A stretch of DNA of 64,000 nucleotides from the NCBI RefSeq assembly GCF_000003815.2, contig NC_049990.1:7653010-7717009 (forward strand), read 5' to 3'. The DNA is from Branchiostoma floridae (taxonomy: Eukaryota; Chordata; Leptocardii; Amphioxiformes; Branchiostomatidae). This document shows, piece by piece, positions 24,546 to 37,954 of this stretch; position 1 is the stretch's first letter; every line of letters starts with the position of its first letter. The position numbers were made by a program, and so were the translations under genes. The notes beneath the pieces were generated by a model. That model was given only the letters and a program-made list of their open reading frames with translations, was not told the DNA's origin and did no database searches.

Positions 24546-26239
24546 CTTACAGTCTGAGTACTTGAATAGGCCAGCTTGTACGTACTCTTAAAAACTAGTG
24601 TATCAAGCCTAAATGCAGTTTACCGATTATGCGAAACAAACAAACAAACATAACAAAGTCCAAGTACTATGGGTTGACGCGATGTTTTGTCACACTTGAC
24701 TCCTGAGGGGCCGGTGGTTTATGTGACACCTGCTGACACATCAGGGACCACCTGCCCCCCTCCCCCATGGGTTACATCCGGGACCTGCCTCCACAGCGGT
24801 GCAGTCTACAGAAGAAATCCAAGAGGACGCCTTCACAAGGTTTCTTGTTGTTTTGCGCGTAAAAAGAACCCAACATACTTATCGAAAAGACTTATGGGTT
24901 ACCCGGCGTGCTTGGTTGAAAACACGGGCCGTAGCAAAGCTGCATTTCGCTACAACAAGCTACCTGAAAAAGCATCTTGCTCACTTAAGTTGAGATTGCA
25001 CTTAGTCTTCTATCTCACCTGGGATTAATACACCTCAGGCTACTTACAGTTTCTGTCAACTTACAATTAATCTGAAAATATTTATCATATAGCATCTTCA
25101 CAATGTGTCAATTGATGCTGCAGCTCACTTTCGTAAAGCCACGTCGCTTGCTTTACTCAAAGTTAAGAAAAGACCGTAAGATTTGACCGGCAATGGTGCA
25201 GTCAGAGGTACTGAAAGGTAATCACCTCGCCACAACTCAAGCTTGTTGTGCCAAACGTATAGTATATATATTCAGAATATCATATTCAACTATTTCTTTA
25301 GTTACAGAAGGAGATATGGTTCGTTAATATGATAGTATTTATAATTAGTCGTTTACAGCCTATTTTCGCTGCTGGTTCCAAGAACTAGTTTACTGTAAGT
25401 GTCCGTTCCTGGTCGGAAACTATAACTATGGTTTACACACCGCGTCCTACAACTCTAACTCTGTTGTCAGTGCCGCCCAAATGTATGGGCCGCCTGCCTT
25501 AAATACAAGAAAACTTGTCTGTAAAAACGTGAATTATAGCCATCACAACCTTCTATTGAAGGTCGGCGTCCCAGGCCCTCGTGCCGACCCCATTTGTTGT
25601 TCAAAAGACCCGGTAAGTCCACTGTCAATGTTTTTCCTATTGACATTTGAGCGAAAGTCTTGCGGCGCAGCAGGACGGCGACAACCCGTGGGCGAAAATG
25701 GCGGGATGCGGCCATTTTGTGGACAACCTCCGACAGGGTGGGGTCACCAGCGACAAAGAGACCGGTCAGGGCAGAAGGAGGGCGGTTCGGAACGCTCTCG
25801 GCCAAATTGCTAGTTTCGGCCCATTGCTATCAAACGGTTGTCAAGGCGGTCAAATGTTGCTGCGCTGCAAAATTGGCTTCTGTCACCCCAACACCATGTC
25901 AAAGCCGTACAGATCATTGGCTGGGCTTGGTCAACCATCATTCAGACAAGAAAATAGCGTGCAATATACAGGGTACATTACATTCTGAAGGACTTTTCGC
26001 TCTGAACATAACTTTGGTATAGTACTTAAACTTTTACGACCAAAGGACAAAAATAAATGGCAATGGCAGACCAAGCGCAGTGTAATGTCAGTTTGCACTG
26101 TAGATCTTTCTTCATTGAGTGTCAACCGACGATAAACTTAAAGATAAGGATACAGTAAGAGGAGTCTTCCGTCACTGGGGCAAAACTGCAATCAGACAAT
26201 TGTAAGAAACCCTTCGTTTTCAAAGCAAAGTAAAACGAT
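24546..26239. other. No gene recognised
   Basis: 25,560-25,950 is GC-richer and open in three frames at once (110-120 codons each), with no domain or splice support. Confidence 0.45.
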
Positions 26240-27620
26240 AGAATAAGCTTACAGGAACCGTCGGACGGACTTGGTAAGTTTTGTGTAACGCTGACCAGAA
26301 TCTAGAAACAATGTTGCAAACAAAATGTGATGTCGGCTTGTTCTAAGTCCTTGCTTCATATTTTCCAAGTCCAAAGGTGTGCAGATGATATCTATTGTTG
26401 TTTGCAAATCGCCTTTTTCACAACTAACATACAAGACCTACCGTAGTATTACTGCTGTGTTTCTTTTAACAGAATCCTGGACATTGACTGTCTTCAAGAA
26501 AAATGTCACATCGGTTCGTTCCAAGGCTTTGCTTCTGTCTTGCAAGTAAAGGACGGTGGCAATGTGGAAGGATTTATTTATGTTTGCAACGTCTTTTGTC
26601 ATATTTAGCATACAATAACGACGGACTTGGTAGGTGTTCCATATACATTTCTAACCAGAATGTATCATATTTGCGAATCTTTAACTAGAAAGCTTAAGAC
26701 CATGTCCCCTACAAAATGTGACATCGGCTTGTTCTAAGGGTTTGTCTCATATTTTACAAGTAAAGACCAGGGACAGTGTGGAAGGTATCTACTTTTGATT
26801 AATTTGTTTGTAACTAATTTTTTTAAATATTTAGCCAAGGAAGTTTTATTATGATTTAAAATACAATGACGACGGACTTGATAGGTATACCATATTTGCG
26901 AGTCTCTATCTAGACCATGTCCTCTGCAGAAATGTGACATCGGCTTGTTCTAAGGGTTTGCCTCATATTTTACAAGTAAAGACCGGTGGAAATGTGGAAG
27001 GTATCTACTTTTGTTTGTAACCTATTTTTTTCATATTCAGCCAAGGAAGTTTTATCATGATTTAACATACAATGACGACGGACTTGATAGGTATACCATA
27101 TTTGCGAGTCTCTAACTAGACCATGTCCTCTGCAGAAATGTGACATCGGCTTGTTCTATAAAAGGGTTTGTCTCATACGTTACAAATCCAAGCCGGTGGA
27201 GATGGCATCTACATTTGTTTGTAACGTCATATTTAACATACAATAACGACGGAATTGGTAGGTGTGCCGTATTTGCGAATCTCTAACTAGAATCGTAAGA
27301 CCATGTCCCCTACAAAATGTGACATCGGCTTGTTCTAAGGGTTTGCCTCATATTTTACTTGTAAAGACCAGTGGCATTGTGGAAGGTATGTACTTTTAAT
27401 TAATTTGTTTGTAACTATTTTAAGTATTTTAAATATTTAACCAAGGAAGTTTTATCATGATTTAAGATACAATGATGACGGACTTGATAGGCATGCGATA
27501 TTTGCGAGTCTCTAACTAGACCATGTCCTCTGCAGAAATGTGACATCGGCTTGTTCTAAGGCGTTCCCTCATATTTCACAAGTCCGAGCCGGTGGAGATG
27601 GCATCTACCGTGACCCTGTT
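26240..27620 (+). repeat. Tandem array, about seven units of 176-221 bp
   Basis: The landmark GACATCGGCTTGTTCTAAGG (or a variant) recurs near 26329, 26504, 26719, 26934, 27140, 27319 and 27540. Other repeated blocks are GACGGACTTGATAGGTATAC, TCTAACTAGACCATGTCC and AAAGACC(A/G)GTGG. Inner units are most alike and outer units more diverged, as expected from unequal crossing-over. No conserved reading frame. Confidence 0.85.
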
Positions 27621-30600
27621 TGAGAGACAGTGCGTGCGAACTACAGAGGACGGGGAGACCGGTCTGTCACACCGAGAAAATGCGAGACAGGCCCGACCGC
27701 AAATAGTCTGGACCTCAATCAAACGTTTGAACCTTCGTTACCGCAAATAGACAGGACAAAGTACAGGCATCTTCCACCTTTTAATCTTTAAGTATCAACG
27801 TAGACGGTCACTTTGAAAAAAACAAACAAAAAAACTACATCTTAAAGTAAAACCTGCAAGGACCATAAAACCTCAAGGACAAACCGTTTTGAACTTAAGT
27901 GCCTCGTGCCAAGTTGAACCACTTTAACTCTGAGCCGGATATTCGTGTTCCGCATTTCGACTTTGGTCATTGATCATTGAGCGCCGGAAGAGAAGGCATT
28001 AGTATGTAACTTTCCCAGTTTGACAACCGCGCATCATGTCACCCCTGGTGTGTTGGGTTCTTTAATATGCGAATGTTTAACGCATGGGGCTTTTCCATAC
28101 ACAAGACTATCTGGTGGCTAATGCAACTCATAACACAATTCCCTTACCAAGAGTAGCTAAAACCACCTACTATGCAGTTCCATAAGAAGCTGCCAGGGGA
28201 TCCGAACCTACACCACTTCTTCAAGGTTATCTACCACCAAAAAATTCGAAACCATAACATGTTCCGGTCAAAAGATATATAAAGCCGGAACCTGGTACAA
28301 TCTAAAAACAAGCAAACACACAGACACACCAAATTTACTAACAGCGGCAATACGCGCCCACTTCAACACTGCATATATATACTTATTTATTGGTGTTTAT
28401 ACTGATATACCGGGGAAAAACAAAAGCACAGTGGTCGTATGTCAAGATTGTTGAACTTTGATAAGTTTATAAAAACGGGAAAGTGAAACTATCCATTCAG
28501 ACTAGACAACAAATTCAAAGATTTAATCTGGAAAAGTAATTAGCCTTTACTAAGAAGATGTGTTGGGAAACTTCCCAACAGTGAATAAAAGACTCATGAA
28601 TAAAAGTTACGCTCTTCGCGTTTCAGTTTTAACTGTTTTGAGGACTAAATACAATTCAACGCCTGATGTCAAAAGGCGGAAAGTAGAAATGAATACCTAA
28701 GTAATTAAGTTTTGCCAGACACGGTATTCAAGTTTACAATGTTGTATGCAGGCTCTATGATCATAAATGTTAATTCTCTGAAAGATCAGATTGTAGGCGA
28801 CTGTACATGTATACGGGACAATGTAGTAGCAATAACATTGTCTTAAAATAAAAGTGTTACCACTCTTTTCCAATGACATAATTGCGCTTAAGTAATCTAA
28901 ATTGGCTTTAAACTCAAGACAAATGCACAAGATTTGGCGCAACTTCCTTTTTTCATGATGCAGGTAGATACATTTTATGGCCTAAGCAAACCTGGCAAAC
29001 CATTGGCCTAATGGACTGCTCTTTTTATTTCTGCCGTGAAAATGTTCTCGGAACATGTCATTACTATCCTCGTGCATGCTGGTACAGTTTCAGTTGAGAG
29101 TCATTCAGCTTTTCTTTTCAAAAATTTTATTGACGACATGCCTTGATCTACATTCTACGAAAGATATTTCTAAAACTCAACGTTTGAGATAATAAAACAC
29201 AACCCTTTCAGCTTTACGTTTGCAACAAGAGGGTACAATTGTTCAACTTTACCATACCAGCATGTAATCATTTTAACTACCGTACCTGTAATAATCACCC
29301 GGTATAAAACTACCCCTCGGCACATAACACACCAGCTACGCAGGCACGCGGCCGCAGCTGGCTCCAACACGACTGGTCACACCTTACCCCAATTCCGACA
29401 AGTGCTGCTTAATTCAACAATACAATAAAGGCGCCCCTATGGTGTTTTAAGGACAAGGATCTATATATGGACAGTTGAAAATTACTCTATAATAACACCA
29501 CTAAGACTGGGATTTTAGCCGTATTTACATTATGGATAACATCGTCTACAGTCGTCCATAGATATGAGATGTAACTGTAGATAACATAGAAGCTGTAATT
29601 TGAAACATAGAATATAGAAAGACGTCTAACACCTCAGTATCGCTCCTGCACGTGTGCTCGTTACACCGCAAACCACTATCATTACAGGGTCCTTAAGGAT
29701 CACACCTGCAAGCCATTCTTCATGGCAGTTCACACCTGAGTACTTCACTTAATCCCAACAGGTGTGCGACAAAGACCCTCCTGACAGGTAGGTTACGTCG
29801 AACCCCAGAGCTATGCACCGGTGAGCCACGCCCCAGTTTTCAGACGCGCTCGTCGCGGTGGTCCTTTAATCTAATCTGCGGCAATTATTTAGGCGTCTAA
29901 GTATAATCCCAACTATGAGCTAAAGATGTTGTCAGCTAACCGGGGTAATCCAAGATGGACAAGGCGAGATTTGTTTTGAAATCTGATCGGGAAAGCCAGT
30001 TAAACGGACAGGGGAAAGTGGAGGCACACGCAGCCAAGGTGTTACACCACGTTCCCGTGGCTGAGAGCGCTGGTGTTACTTGGCATACAAAAGATTCGAC
30101 AGATCACGGTACGAATTTTTTAGATAGGGAACAACGTTTTGGGCATTTTGCGTGCGTTGTTGTCTTTTAAATTATACTTTCACACCTTGTATCATATCCC
30201 AATGATGAAAGAAAGGATCCTTGCTATACAGAAACATATAGGCATTCTCGAGGACTGGGCATCATTTGGTCTTTTTCAGACGTTTTAACTTTACAATCTG
30301 ACCATCTTATCTGACTGAGTCCGCAACACGTCTTGCATATGAACTACACAAAACTAACTGGCCTCTACACTTAAAAAACAAACAAAAAACAGAAATGAGA
30401 TACAAAGTTCTGTACCTATGTGACTAAACGATGTTAATATCGTAATGCTAGTATTATAAAAGAAGCTTTCGACGTGTTGATGAACGTACAGAGTTACTCA
30501 AACAACTGTGAACGGTCATCAGACGTTTCAGGTAGTATCCTCTACCTTTCGTCAGTGACTAACCCGGACCTGAAGTCCAACATGTTTAATGACATAACCT

Positions 30601-31105
30601 TCCTCCTGTCCATGTCAATACTTCCTCATGTCCTACAACACCTGCCGCTGTCATCAAGCCAAACTAGCAACAGGAATGTGTCCGGTCAGAGTTTTTCCGA
30701 CTTCTAAATTAACACCTGATGATTCTGGCAGTGCCGCGGACTCCGTGGATCAGGCCAGGAATCCGGAGGTCTCGCCAGAGTCAGGGACACGCCCGTGTCT
30801 CCCACCGCTCCCCCTCACACCTCGCCTCGCACGACGGTGCGCATTATCCTTCAGTGACGAGAGGTCCACCTCCTGTCAGTGGTACTTGGTAGCCTTCTTC
30901 ACCAGCTTCTCTGTGGGCATTGGCAAAAGTTGTTGTTGGGTGGTGGGGAGGGTGGTGGTGGTGGTGTTGGGGGCGGGGAGGGGGTGGGGGTGGTTGTGAC
31001 TCTGGCTCTTCGGGGCCGTGACGGGGGAGGTCGATTCGTTTTTTTAGCCCGGAATACGCCGGGAATAAAATACTAGTATATGCCGGGAAGAAGCGGCTAG
31101 GTGCC
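27621..31105. other. No gene recognised
   Basis: Holds one inverted CTGGTGTGTTACGCC repeat (29,295), a 9+9 palindrome TGTTGGGAAACTTCCCAACA at 28,562-28,581, and a G-rich tract at 30,935-30,995. Confidence 0.5.
29295..29337 (-). repeat. Diverged CTGGTGTGTTACGCC repeat
   Basis: CACCCGGTATAAAACTACCC and CCTCGGCACATAACACACCAGC-like blocks match the family in reverse with several changes; the tail is absent. Confidence 0.45.
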
Positions 31106-31312
31106 TAGCCTCTACTAGGCTCCACACGTTGCTGGAAAATAGTAGAAATTGGCCAAATAAGACAGAAAACACGTCACAGTACAGGAGAACTAGTTAGATG
31201 GCGGAGGAGTAAAGTTTGCGACTTAGGGTACTCCTCTGGCGTGTTTTCTGTCAACCCTTTTTGGCCAATTTCTGCTATTTTTCCAACGACCTGTGGAGCC
31301 TGGTAGAGGCTA
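31106..31312. mobile_element. Palindromic MITE, CTCTACCAGGCTCC terminal repeats
   Basis: The left end TAGCCTCTACTAGGCTCCAC and the right end mirror each other for about 50 bases, including a TTGGCCAATTTCTGCTATTT-type block. The length is 207 bases, with no ORF. A target duplication is not clear. Confidence 0.75.
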
Positions 31313-31670
31313 AGTACCGGCGTGAGAGGAGGATCGTGTAGGCGGGAAGGAGGCCGGGTGTCGCGCTGGGTGGCTCGGTCCCGACACCGACCCACGGCGC
31401 ACTTCACGGGGTGCGCCATCAGATATGATGTACATTGTTTATAAAAAGTGCTAATGTATCAATTAAAGGGACCTTCTCTCTTGGTTTATTTCTCTGGCGG
31501 GACGGCGACGGTATGGGGGAGGGAATTTGGCACTAACAAGTGTCTGATGAACCCTGATAGCGACACGACATGCATCGGTCAATGAAAACCTCCAGGGGGA
31601 ACTGTAACAGGTGTGTGCAGGGTGCTATACCATCCTGAATGTCACAAAAGCCGAAATGGCGAATAACGCT

Positions 31671-31882
31671 AGTTCACCTTTATCCAAGGGATAACCTATA
31701 TCCATTGTTAAAAAAAACAGGGTATTTAGCGATTTAATGATATCAGGTCGACGGACGATGGTGTCAAACTGCAATGTTTTGAAGATATTACAATTTAAAA
31801 CAACCGTCCATCGACTTGATATCCATAAATACCCCCTTTTTTTAAACAACGGATATAGGTAACCCCACGGATAAAGGTGATA
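31671..31882. mobile_element. Hairpin MITE
   Basis: Arms run from TTCACCTTTATCC through CCTATATCC, GGGTATTTA and GATATCA on the left and are mirrored on the right, ending GGATAAAGGTGA. The size is about 212 bases. Confidence 0.7.
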
Positions 31883-34439
31883 AAGCATTACAACCAGGCC
31901 GCACCAACATCAGGACAACGTCCTCTGACTATTTTCTCTCGTGAGTCGGCGGATAGATATCCTGCATAATTTAAACCACTCCGTCTTCCTTAAACCCCAG
32001 TGGGCGGGACGATGTAATGACAAATATCCCTCGGCGAGAATAGTCCTCTATGGTCATCAATTAGCACGCATTCAATCTCTTACATGAATCTTAGATTATA
32101 GAAAAAAATGTGAACAAAGAAACGTACCATATTTTTCATGCTTTCTACATACAAATGCGGCGACACACACGTTACGCATATTAGTCTCGGTTTAGGTGTC
32201 TTTTGTATTGCATTTATTAATGTTCTGAAGATTCTTTGGGAAACGGTTGAGTCATTACAGCGATAGTCAGAAATACACCAGCGAGATTTGTGCATGTATG
32301 TCTAATTGTTCCTAAGTTTGAGGCATATTCTTTAATGTCGTTCTTTGTAGAGCATAAAGCGGATAGGACGGAGCAGTGTACGCAACTGTATGATGCATCG
32401 TGTCTTTCTAGCTCCAGCCACGCAGGGAGGGATAAGGTCAAGGTGAAAATGGCGGGTGGTCTAGAACGTGCCCACGGCCACAGCCTTCCAATTTATTAAA
32501 GTACCCCTGAAGAAATTAGAGATCACGTTTAGCCATGTTCGGGCCAGTCCCGTGGGCTCTGGAAGGGGAAACAAACCGGCATCCCCTGGGATACTTGCCC
32601 TCCGGACTTTTGGCGGGAAAACACCGACGAGGAAGCCAGATTTCAGACGACAAATTGGCTGATGACGTTTTCCCGACGGCTGATAGGCAGGCCTCCAGAC
32701 GGCCCAATTCAACGGCACACACCGGTTTGATTGGGACAAATTTAAATGGCGGCATACTGTTTTCGACCAGGGGACTAGACCCTGTTTTAGAATTGGGCAT
32801 TTTTCTCATTTTCTTCAAGTATCATTCGATACTTTTGAGCTCATTTTAGCAATTTGAAGATAACAGAAAGGAGCGTTTCTTCAAAATGCAGCGCGTTTGC
32901 CGGAAAGATCACTTCAACCCAACGACCTTAACTTTTAAGTTTAAAGTTAAACATAAAAGTTTCTGACGTGTACAAGACGTGTTCAAGAACGAAATACATA
33001 CTTGAAATGGCATAAGTATAAATATTTATGCATCATGGAATCGACTTGGACGTGATGTATCGTCCGCTCCAACAGGCGAACAACTTCATTTCTTTCTAAT
33101 GCTTCTGTCCAAGTCGGCGAACATCTTTCTTCTTGATTGTTTGTCAAGACACTTCCCATCATCTCTGACCTCCCTCCCCCAGAAACGTGCCCGGTTCTAC
33201 CTCCAGGCGAAAGGCTGTTCGAAGCAATGAGAGAGAAAGAGAGACATCTGGTGATGTTGTGAGCGAAAAGGACGCTGGGGATGTCAAAGGTCAAAATATG
33301 CCTTCCTCTTCGCGCCGCCGTGTCTTGATTGACGTTAGCATCAGACGAACTTTTCGCGCTCTTCCCTCGAGCGGCGGGACCTGTGAAGTCGGCAGCGGCC
33401 GTCCCGTGAGCAGGTGCTTCCCATCCATCAGCGCGGGAAAAATCCCGTCGTCTGACATCACCATGGTGATGAATATGGCGGCCCGAGTGACCCTACCCGG
33501 GGGGCCGGCAGAGATGCACAAGCTCGGCCGATATCGGGGTCGATCGGACGTAACGGGCAATAAATACACATGGCAAATATTAATAGCATAAGCGGTTAGA
33601 TCGAAGCAAGAGGGTGCGATTAAGAGCCGCCTTCATTTTTCTTGCTTTCTTCTTGTCGATTTCCGTACCTAATTCCTGTCGGAGAGCCGTGCGTTACGGG
33701 GATTAGGGTTATGGCAGAACGAATGTGTGCCAAAACTCTACACTTTAGGAACTGTGGAAAATTGAGTCTATGAGAAACATTCCAACAGTTATCAACTTTC
33801 TACCAGTGTGAGTAAGACTCGGAGGTATTCGTCATCAAAGTTTTTAAAGCTTCTTCATGCACGTGCGTGTCTTGAATGCGCTAATGGCTTTCCTGTATGT
33901 AACCATAATCACGTTGGAGCGGCGGACATAACAAAATACAAAATTGAGTTATAATAATTGTATCTTTGGTAAAGCATTCATTTGAGTGACGGCCGAAAAA
34001 ACTTCATTTCTTCCATATCAGTTAACTTGTTCGAAAAGTGACCATGTATAGACTATTCAAACACATTCATGTTCCTTTTAAATCTAACAAGTTACGCTGA
34101 CGCTTAAACTTTGATGGCTCTAAATTGATATTTCGCTTTTTGAAAAATTCAGAAAACCTGATATCGTTTTAAATAAGAGATGTCAATCAACACTGTACAT
34201 AATTCTAGCAAACTTGGCTAAACCGATCATCAAAAGAGCGTTTATGCTAAACTTGTTTGTTCCTTATGTCTATGTACAGGAACCGTTGACCACATAAGAT
34301 ATATTAGTACCATGTTTATGGTGATGGACATCACATGTGTGAAGCCTGTCCAGATGGCTAGGTTGATTACTTTTTGGTTGTCCACTCTACAGTTCATTTG
34401 TCACAATCATTAACTCTTCCAGGTTCAACAGTTCTGTAT
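31883..34439. other. No gene recognised; GC-rich patches at 32.4-32.8 and 33.2-33.6 kb
   Basis: Several frames over 90 codons overlap on both strands. None resembles a known protein or has convincing splice sites. CACCATGGTGATGAATATGG near 33,460 is the sort of sequence seen in conserved non-coding elements, but I cannot test conservation. Confidence 0.4.
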
Positions 34440-34835
34440 GTGGTGGAGACGCTGCACCGAACATGGCCTGGTACTAGATGAAACTATGATTATGTTATGT
34501 CAAACTGCACTTTCTACGATCACGAAAGAAAAGAGCTGTTTGAAGAGGCCATCAAATTCCACCCAAACTTCATAAAATTCGCCGAAAAAAGAAAACAATT
34601 CTCCTTCTAACATCACAAAACCCACACATGATAGAAAATGTTGGATCTTTCGTCTTCCACTGTCTTCGAAAAAGGAGTCGACCCCAATAACCCAGGATCT
34701 AGAGTTAGCTTTTACTAGTTTTAGATTAGAGTAGACACCTGTGATATTGTATTTACATTGTTTGAATCTCTCATGTTACCTGCAATTAGCCCACGGGCAA
34801 GAATTTGCAATAAACTTTATTAATTATGTATGGTA
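34440..34835 (+). pseudogene. LINE relic: 3' end of a non-LTR reverse transcriptase ORF plus tail
   Basis: A plus-strand frame reads NCTFYDHERKELFEEAIK and then FHPNFIKFAEKRKQFSF before a stop. This resembles the C-terminal tail that follows the RT domain in CR1/L2-type elements, where a Cys, Tyr/Phe and ExRxxLF-like pattern is usual. The 3' part has TTAGCCCACGGGC and AATAAACTTTATTA. The RT core and endonuclease are absent: a 5'-truncated dead copy. Confidence 0.6.
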
Positions 34836-35444
34836 TATTTGAAGGCTTCCATCCTACTACCACACTTTCACATTGTATTCTGGTTGCTAAATACTGTGCC
34901 TATCTATGCTTTGTGAAAAACTGAAATTTGCGTTTTAGTAACGGCTTGAATAACACTGTAGGAGAAGACGAACACAATAAACAATTGCAATACTTAGAAA
35001 GACAACAATCTTTGTATTGTCATGAACACAAATCATAATCGTTTTTACGTATCATCATGATCATGTGTATTATATTCCCTGTATATTATTATGTGAATGT
35101 TAATAAATTCTGAGAGAAAAAAACTCTACCAGTTCCCCTTGTGCCCAAAGACTCATATGCATAGTCCACTCATAGGGGATAGCGGATGATGTATGTGATT
35201 CCGTCACTGAGTAACTGATTTCCAAGGGAGCCCTTACAAGCTATAACAAATCAGGATACAACAGAAAATTACTCAACACATTAAATTCTAACAAATTCTA
35301 TCATAAATTCACAACAATATAACATAGACATAGAACAAGGGACTCCTAGGATTTGTTAGAGATCTTATCCAATTGTTTGAACTTTTTTTGTATGATGATG
35401 GACATTTCATGACAGAAACTGGGGTATAAGGAAAATGTAGGTAT

Positions 35445-35447
<3 letters not shown>

Positions 35448-35484
<37 letters not shown>

Positions 35485-35504
35485 CTTCTTCTTCTTCTTC
35501 TTCA
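35448..35504 (+). repeat. TC/TTC microsatellite
   Basis: (TC)n followed by (TTC)n. Confidence 0.95.
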
Positions 35505-35632
35505 AGATTAAGATAATTGTCTTTTAGTTTGATATTCAAATAAAAAACGGAAAACACGTACGAACGCAAGAGTACGACTGGAGAATTGCGACACATAAAA
35601 ACCAATGCGCTTTTATATGATGTGAAAACTAA

Positions 35633-36854
35633 AGGCCCCCTCTCACTTGACGTGCGGCACGCTTGCGGCATTGCTGCGTTCGTTCACTGCGGCACTGCTG
35701 TGTTAATTTCGCCGATTTTGTCTTGCACTCACACTGACGTGCGGCACTGTTGCGTTTCTAAACTAAATGAACATGTTATTGGCAATTGCAGCGTTGTCAA
35801 TTTATGAAAAAATCACTGTAAAATGATGAGAATGCCCAAAAATGAGATTTATAATGAAAAGATTTCCCTTATGATAATGAATTATATGATACATATGCTA
35901 TAAATAACCTTGAACGACTTTTACTGTAAAGGAAATGACCCAAATGAACGGACACGAACCATATACCAGATTTGAATCGATGTGTACGTTTTGCACCATG
36001 TAACGTTATGTGTAATTATGTATGTTAATATGTTTATTCACCAATTTTGCAAATTTTTGAAATGAAAATGCTTGATATTTCATACTTATTTTGTATGACG
36101 CGGAGTATTTTCATTGTCGGCGGATGGCTTGCCAGCCTATTGATGTCTAAGTCTATCATATTTGTAAAAAGTGAGAAAAATATGGCCCATCGGTTTGAAT
36201 GACTGCAATTTTGTATTTTATCGGCGGCAGGCTACCAGCAATGATTAGCTTGTAACGTTATAACGCAAACGCAAACTCGTTATCATCCAACATAAATAAT
36301 TTCTTTTTGAACGTTGTACGATAATCTTTTTCTCTACATCCGTAGGTTCATCGATAAACCAGTTACTTATTTTTTGTTTTCAAGTATAAAATACTGACCT
36401 ACTTCCAATTAAATAAATCAAAAGATGTATTTTTAAGTTAACTCTGAATACGGATACAAGGTAAGTTTTGTGGAATTCGCAGTGTTTTTACTGGATCGAA
36501 AACCACTGTAAAATTATTAGAAATGCATCTAAAATAGTTTTTCGGTGATAAAAGGATGTTTACTTTTGATTCTTGGTGTAAAATAGGCAAAATATATCCT
36601 TGATACTGTTTGGGGCATGGTGGCGGCACTGTTGCGGCACCGTTGCGGCACTGTTGCGGCACTGTTGCGGCATCTTGCCACTTGCGTTATTTTTAAACTT
36701 TTTAAAAAACGTCGCGCTTGCTTGCGGCACTTCTAGGTTTGCTTGCGGCACCTCTAGGTTTGCTTGCGGCACCTCTAGGTTCCGTGGCGGTACATCAGCG
36801 TTTTCGAACGCAGCAATGCCGCAAGCGTGCCGCACGTCAAGTGAGAGGGGGCCT
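35633..36854. mobile_element. Harbinger-like non-autonomous transposon, TAA target duplication
   Basis: Terminal inverted repeats of about 50 bases start AGGCCCCCTCTCACTTGACG on the left and are mirrored at the right end. A TAA flanks each side (35630-35632 and 36855-36857). A 3-bp TWA duplication is typical of PIF/Harbinger elements. The interior is AT-rich without a transposase. The right subterminal part has tandem copies of a TTGCGGCAC-containing unit (36,625-36,790). The superfamily is inferred from the target duplication. Confidence 0.75.
36625..36790. repeat. Subterminal GTTGCGGCAC / CTTGCGGCACCTCTAGGTTT arrays
   Basis: About four copies of a 12-base GTTGCGGCACT unit are followed by three copies of a 20-base unit, inside the right end of the Harbinger-like element. 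GCGGCA also recurs in its terminal repeats, so these may be transposase binding sites. Confidence 0.7.
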
Positions 36855-36857
36855 TAA

Positions 36858-37954
36858 GGTATTTTCTCAAGTGGACTTTGATTTTGTTTCAAACGTACCT
36901 TTTTCTGAATGATATTTACTTGAGAAAGTGTAAACACTGCTTTCAATAGTTATTTTGCCATCATCCGGATAGTTGATTATTTTACACGCCTTTGTATTCA
37001 AATATACGAAGAAACAATCTTAGTATTGTACTGTAGCTGAAATTACAGGTGGTAAATTAGAAGTAGTATTTAACTGTTAAGTAGAGAGTGGCGTAGAGTA
37101 CAGCAAAGGAGCTGAATAGAGAAGAACAGAGTAGAGTGAGGTACATGTGGAGTAGAGTAGAGTAGAGTAGAGAAGAGTAGAGTAGAGTTGGATGAGGTAG
37201 AGCTTAAAAACATTTACTAGTACTCAATGAGCCTTTTAGTTTTAACCTCCTTGTTGGTATATGTATACGGCCTGGCGATTTGCATAAAAAAGTTGCTTTC
37301 GCGTAGTGCAACGTTAACGAAGCCTGACAGTTACGATATTGACTTTTGCTCAGGGGCTTGATACCTCTATACTGACATGAACAGTTTTACTGCTGAGTGA
37401 AACAGGAACGACGTTCTGCTCTGTTTTTGGAAGCTGTCCCACGAGCTACAGGTGCGGGTCTTGTCAGACGAGACGGCCTTCCGCCACAAAACTGTCTCTT
37501 TCCATCGGCTCTTCAAAGAAAATCGGTTATTTCGGATTGACGCTCGTGAAGATCGTTTGGCCTCTGAGCACTGGGTCCCAGCGGGAGGCGTGGAGGGTGT
37601 CTCGGCGGTCGCCCTCTGTTCTCGGCCCGAAGAACGCCCTGTCCGTGCCCGGCACACATGGTAAAGACTAACTGGAACATATTGTTGTCAGGGGAAGACG
37701 GAGATGAAAGGCTGTACATGGCTGTAAGTAATGGATTATAGTATAGCCTTCACGTGATTGTCACGTGATGGTGACGTCACTTCTAAGTTCTAACGTAGAA
37801 AAAGTACTTGAGATACAAGACAGCAGAAAGAAAAGCAAAGAAGCTTATCAAGACTTCTAAAAGAGACTTTGAGAACAAATTAGATATGGCAAAGATTTCA
37901 AGGTGTCTCCTCTCTTACTACGGCTACTGCTATGCCAAGTTTGACTCTCAAAGC
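36858..37954. other. No gene recognised; weak exon-like frame at 37,400-37,664
   Basis: A frame with HELQVRVLSDETAFRH runs to a TGGTAAAG that could be a donor. No family match or companion exon was found. Confidence 0.35.
37136..37200 (+). repeat. GTAGA pentanucleotide repeat
   Basis: Repeated AGTAGAGTAG with slips to AGAAG and GATGAG. Confidence 0.8.

Noticed and set aside
25481-26022. Three overlapping frames of 110-120 codons
   Set aside because: Open in several frames at once because stops are scarce; no domain or splice chain supports any of them.
26240-27620. CRISPR-like array
   Set aside because: Units of about 200 bp repeat along their whole length, with no short repeat and unique spacers, in a eukaryotic genome.
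33187-33591. 134-codon plus-strand frame
   Set aside because: Low-complexity basic/serine composition, no family resemblance, no splice partners, and an opposite-strand frame of similar length.
37452-37664. Possible coding exon with a GTAAAG donor
   Set aside because: No convincing acceptor, no family match and no neighbouring exon; left as unannotated.
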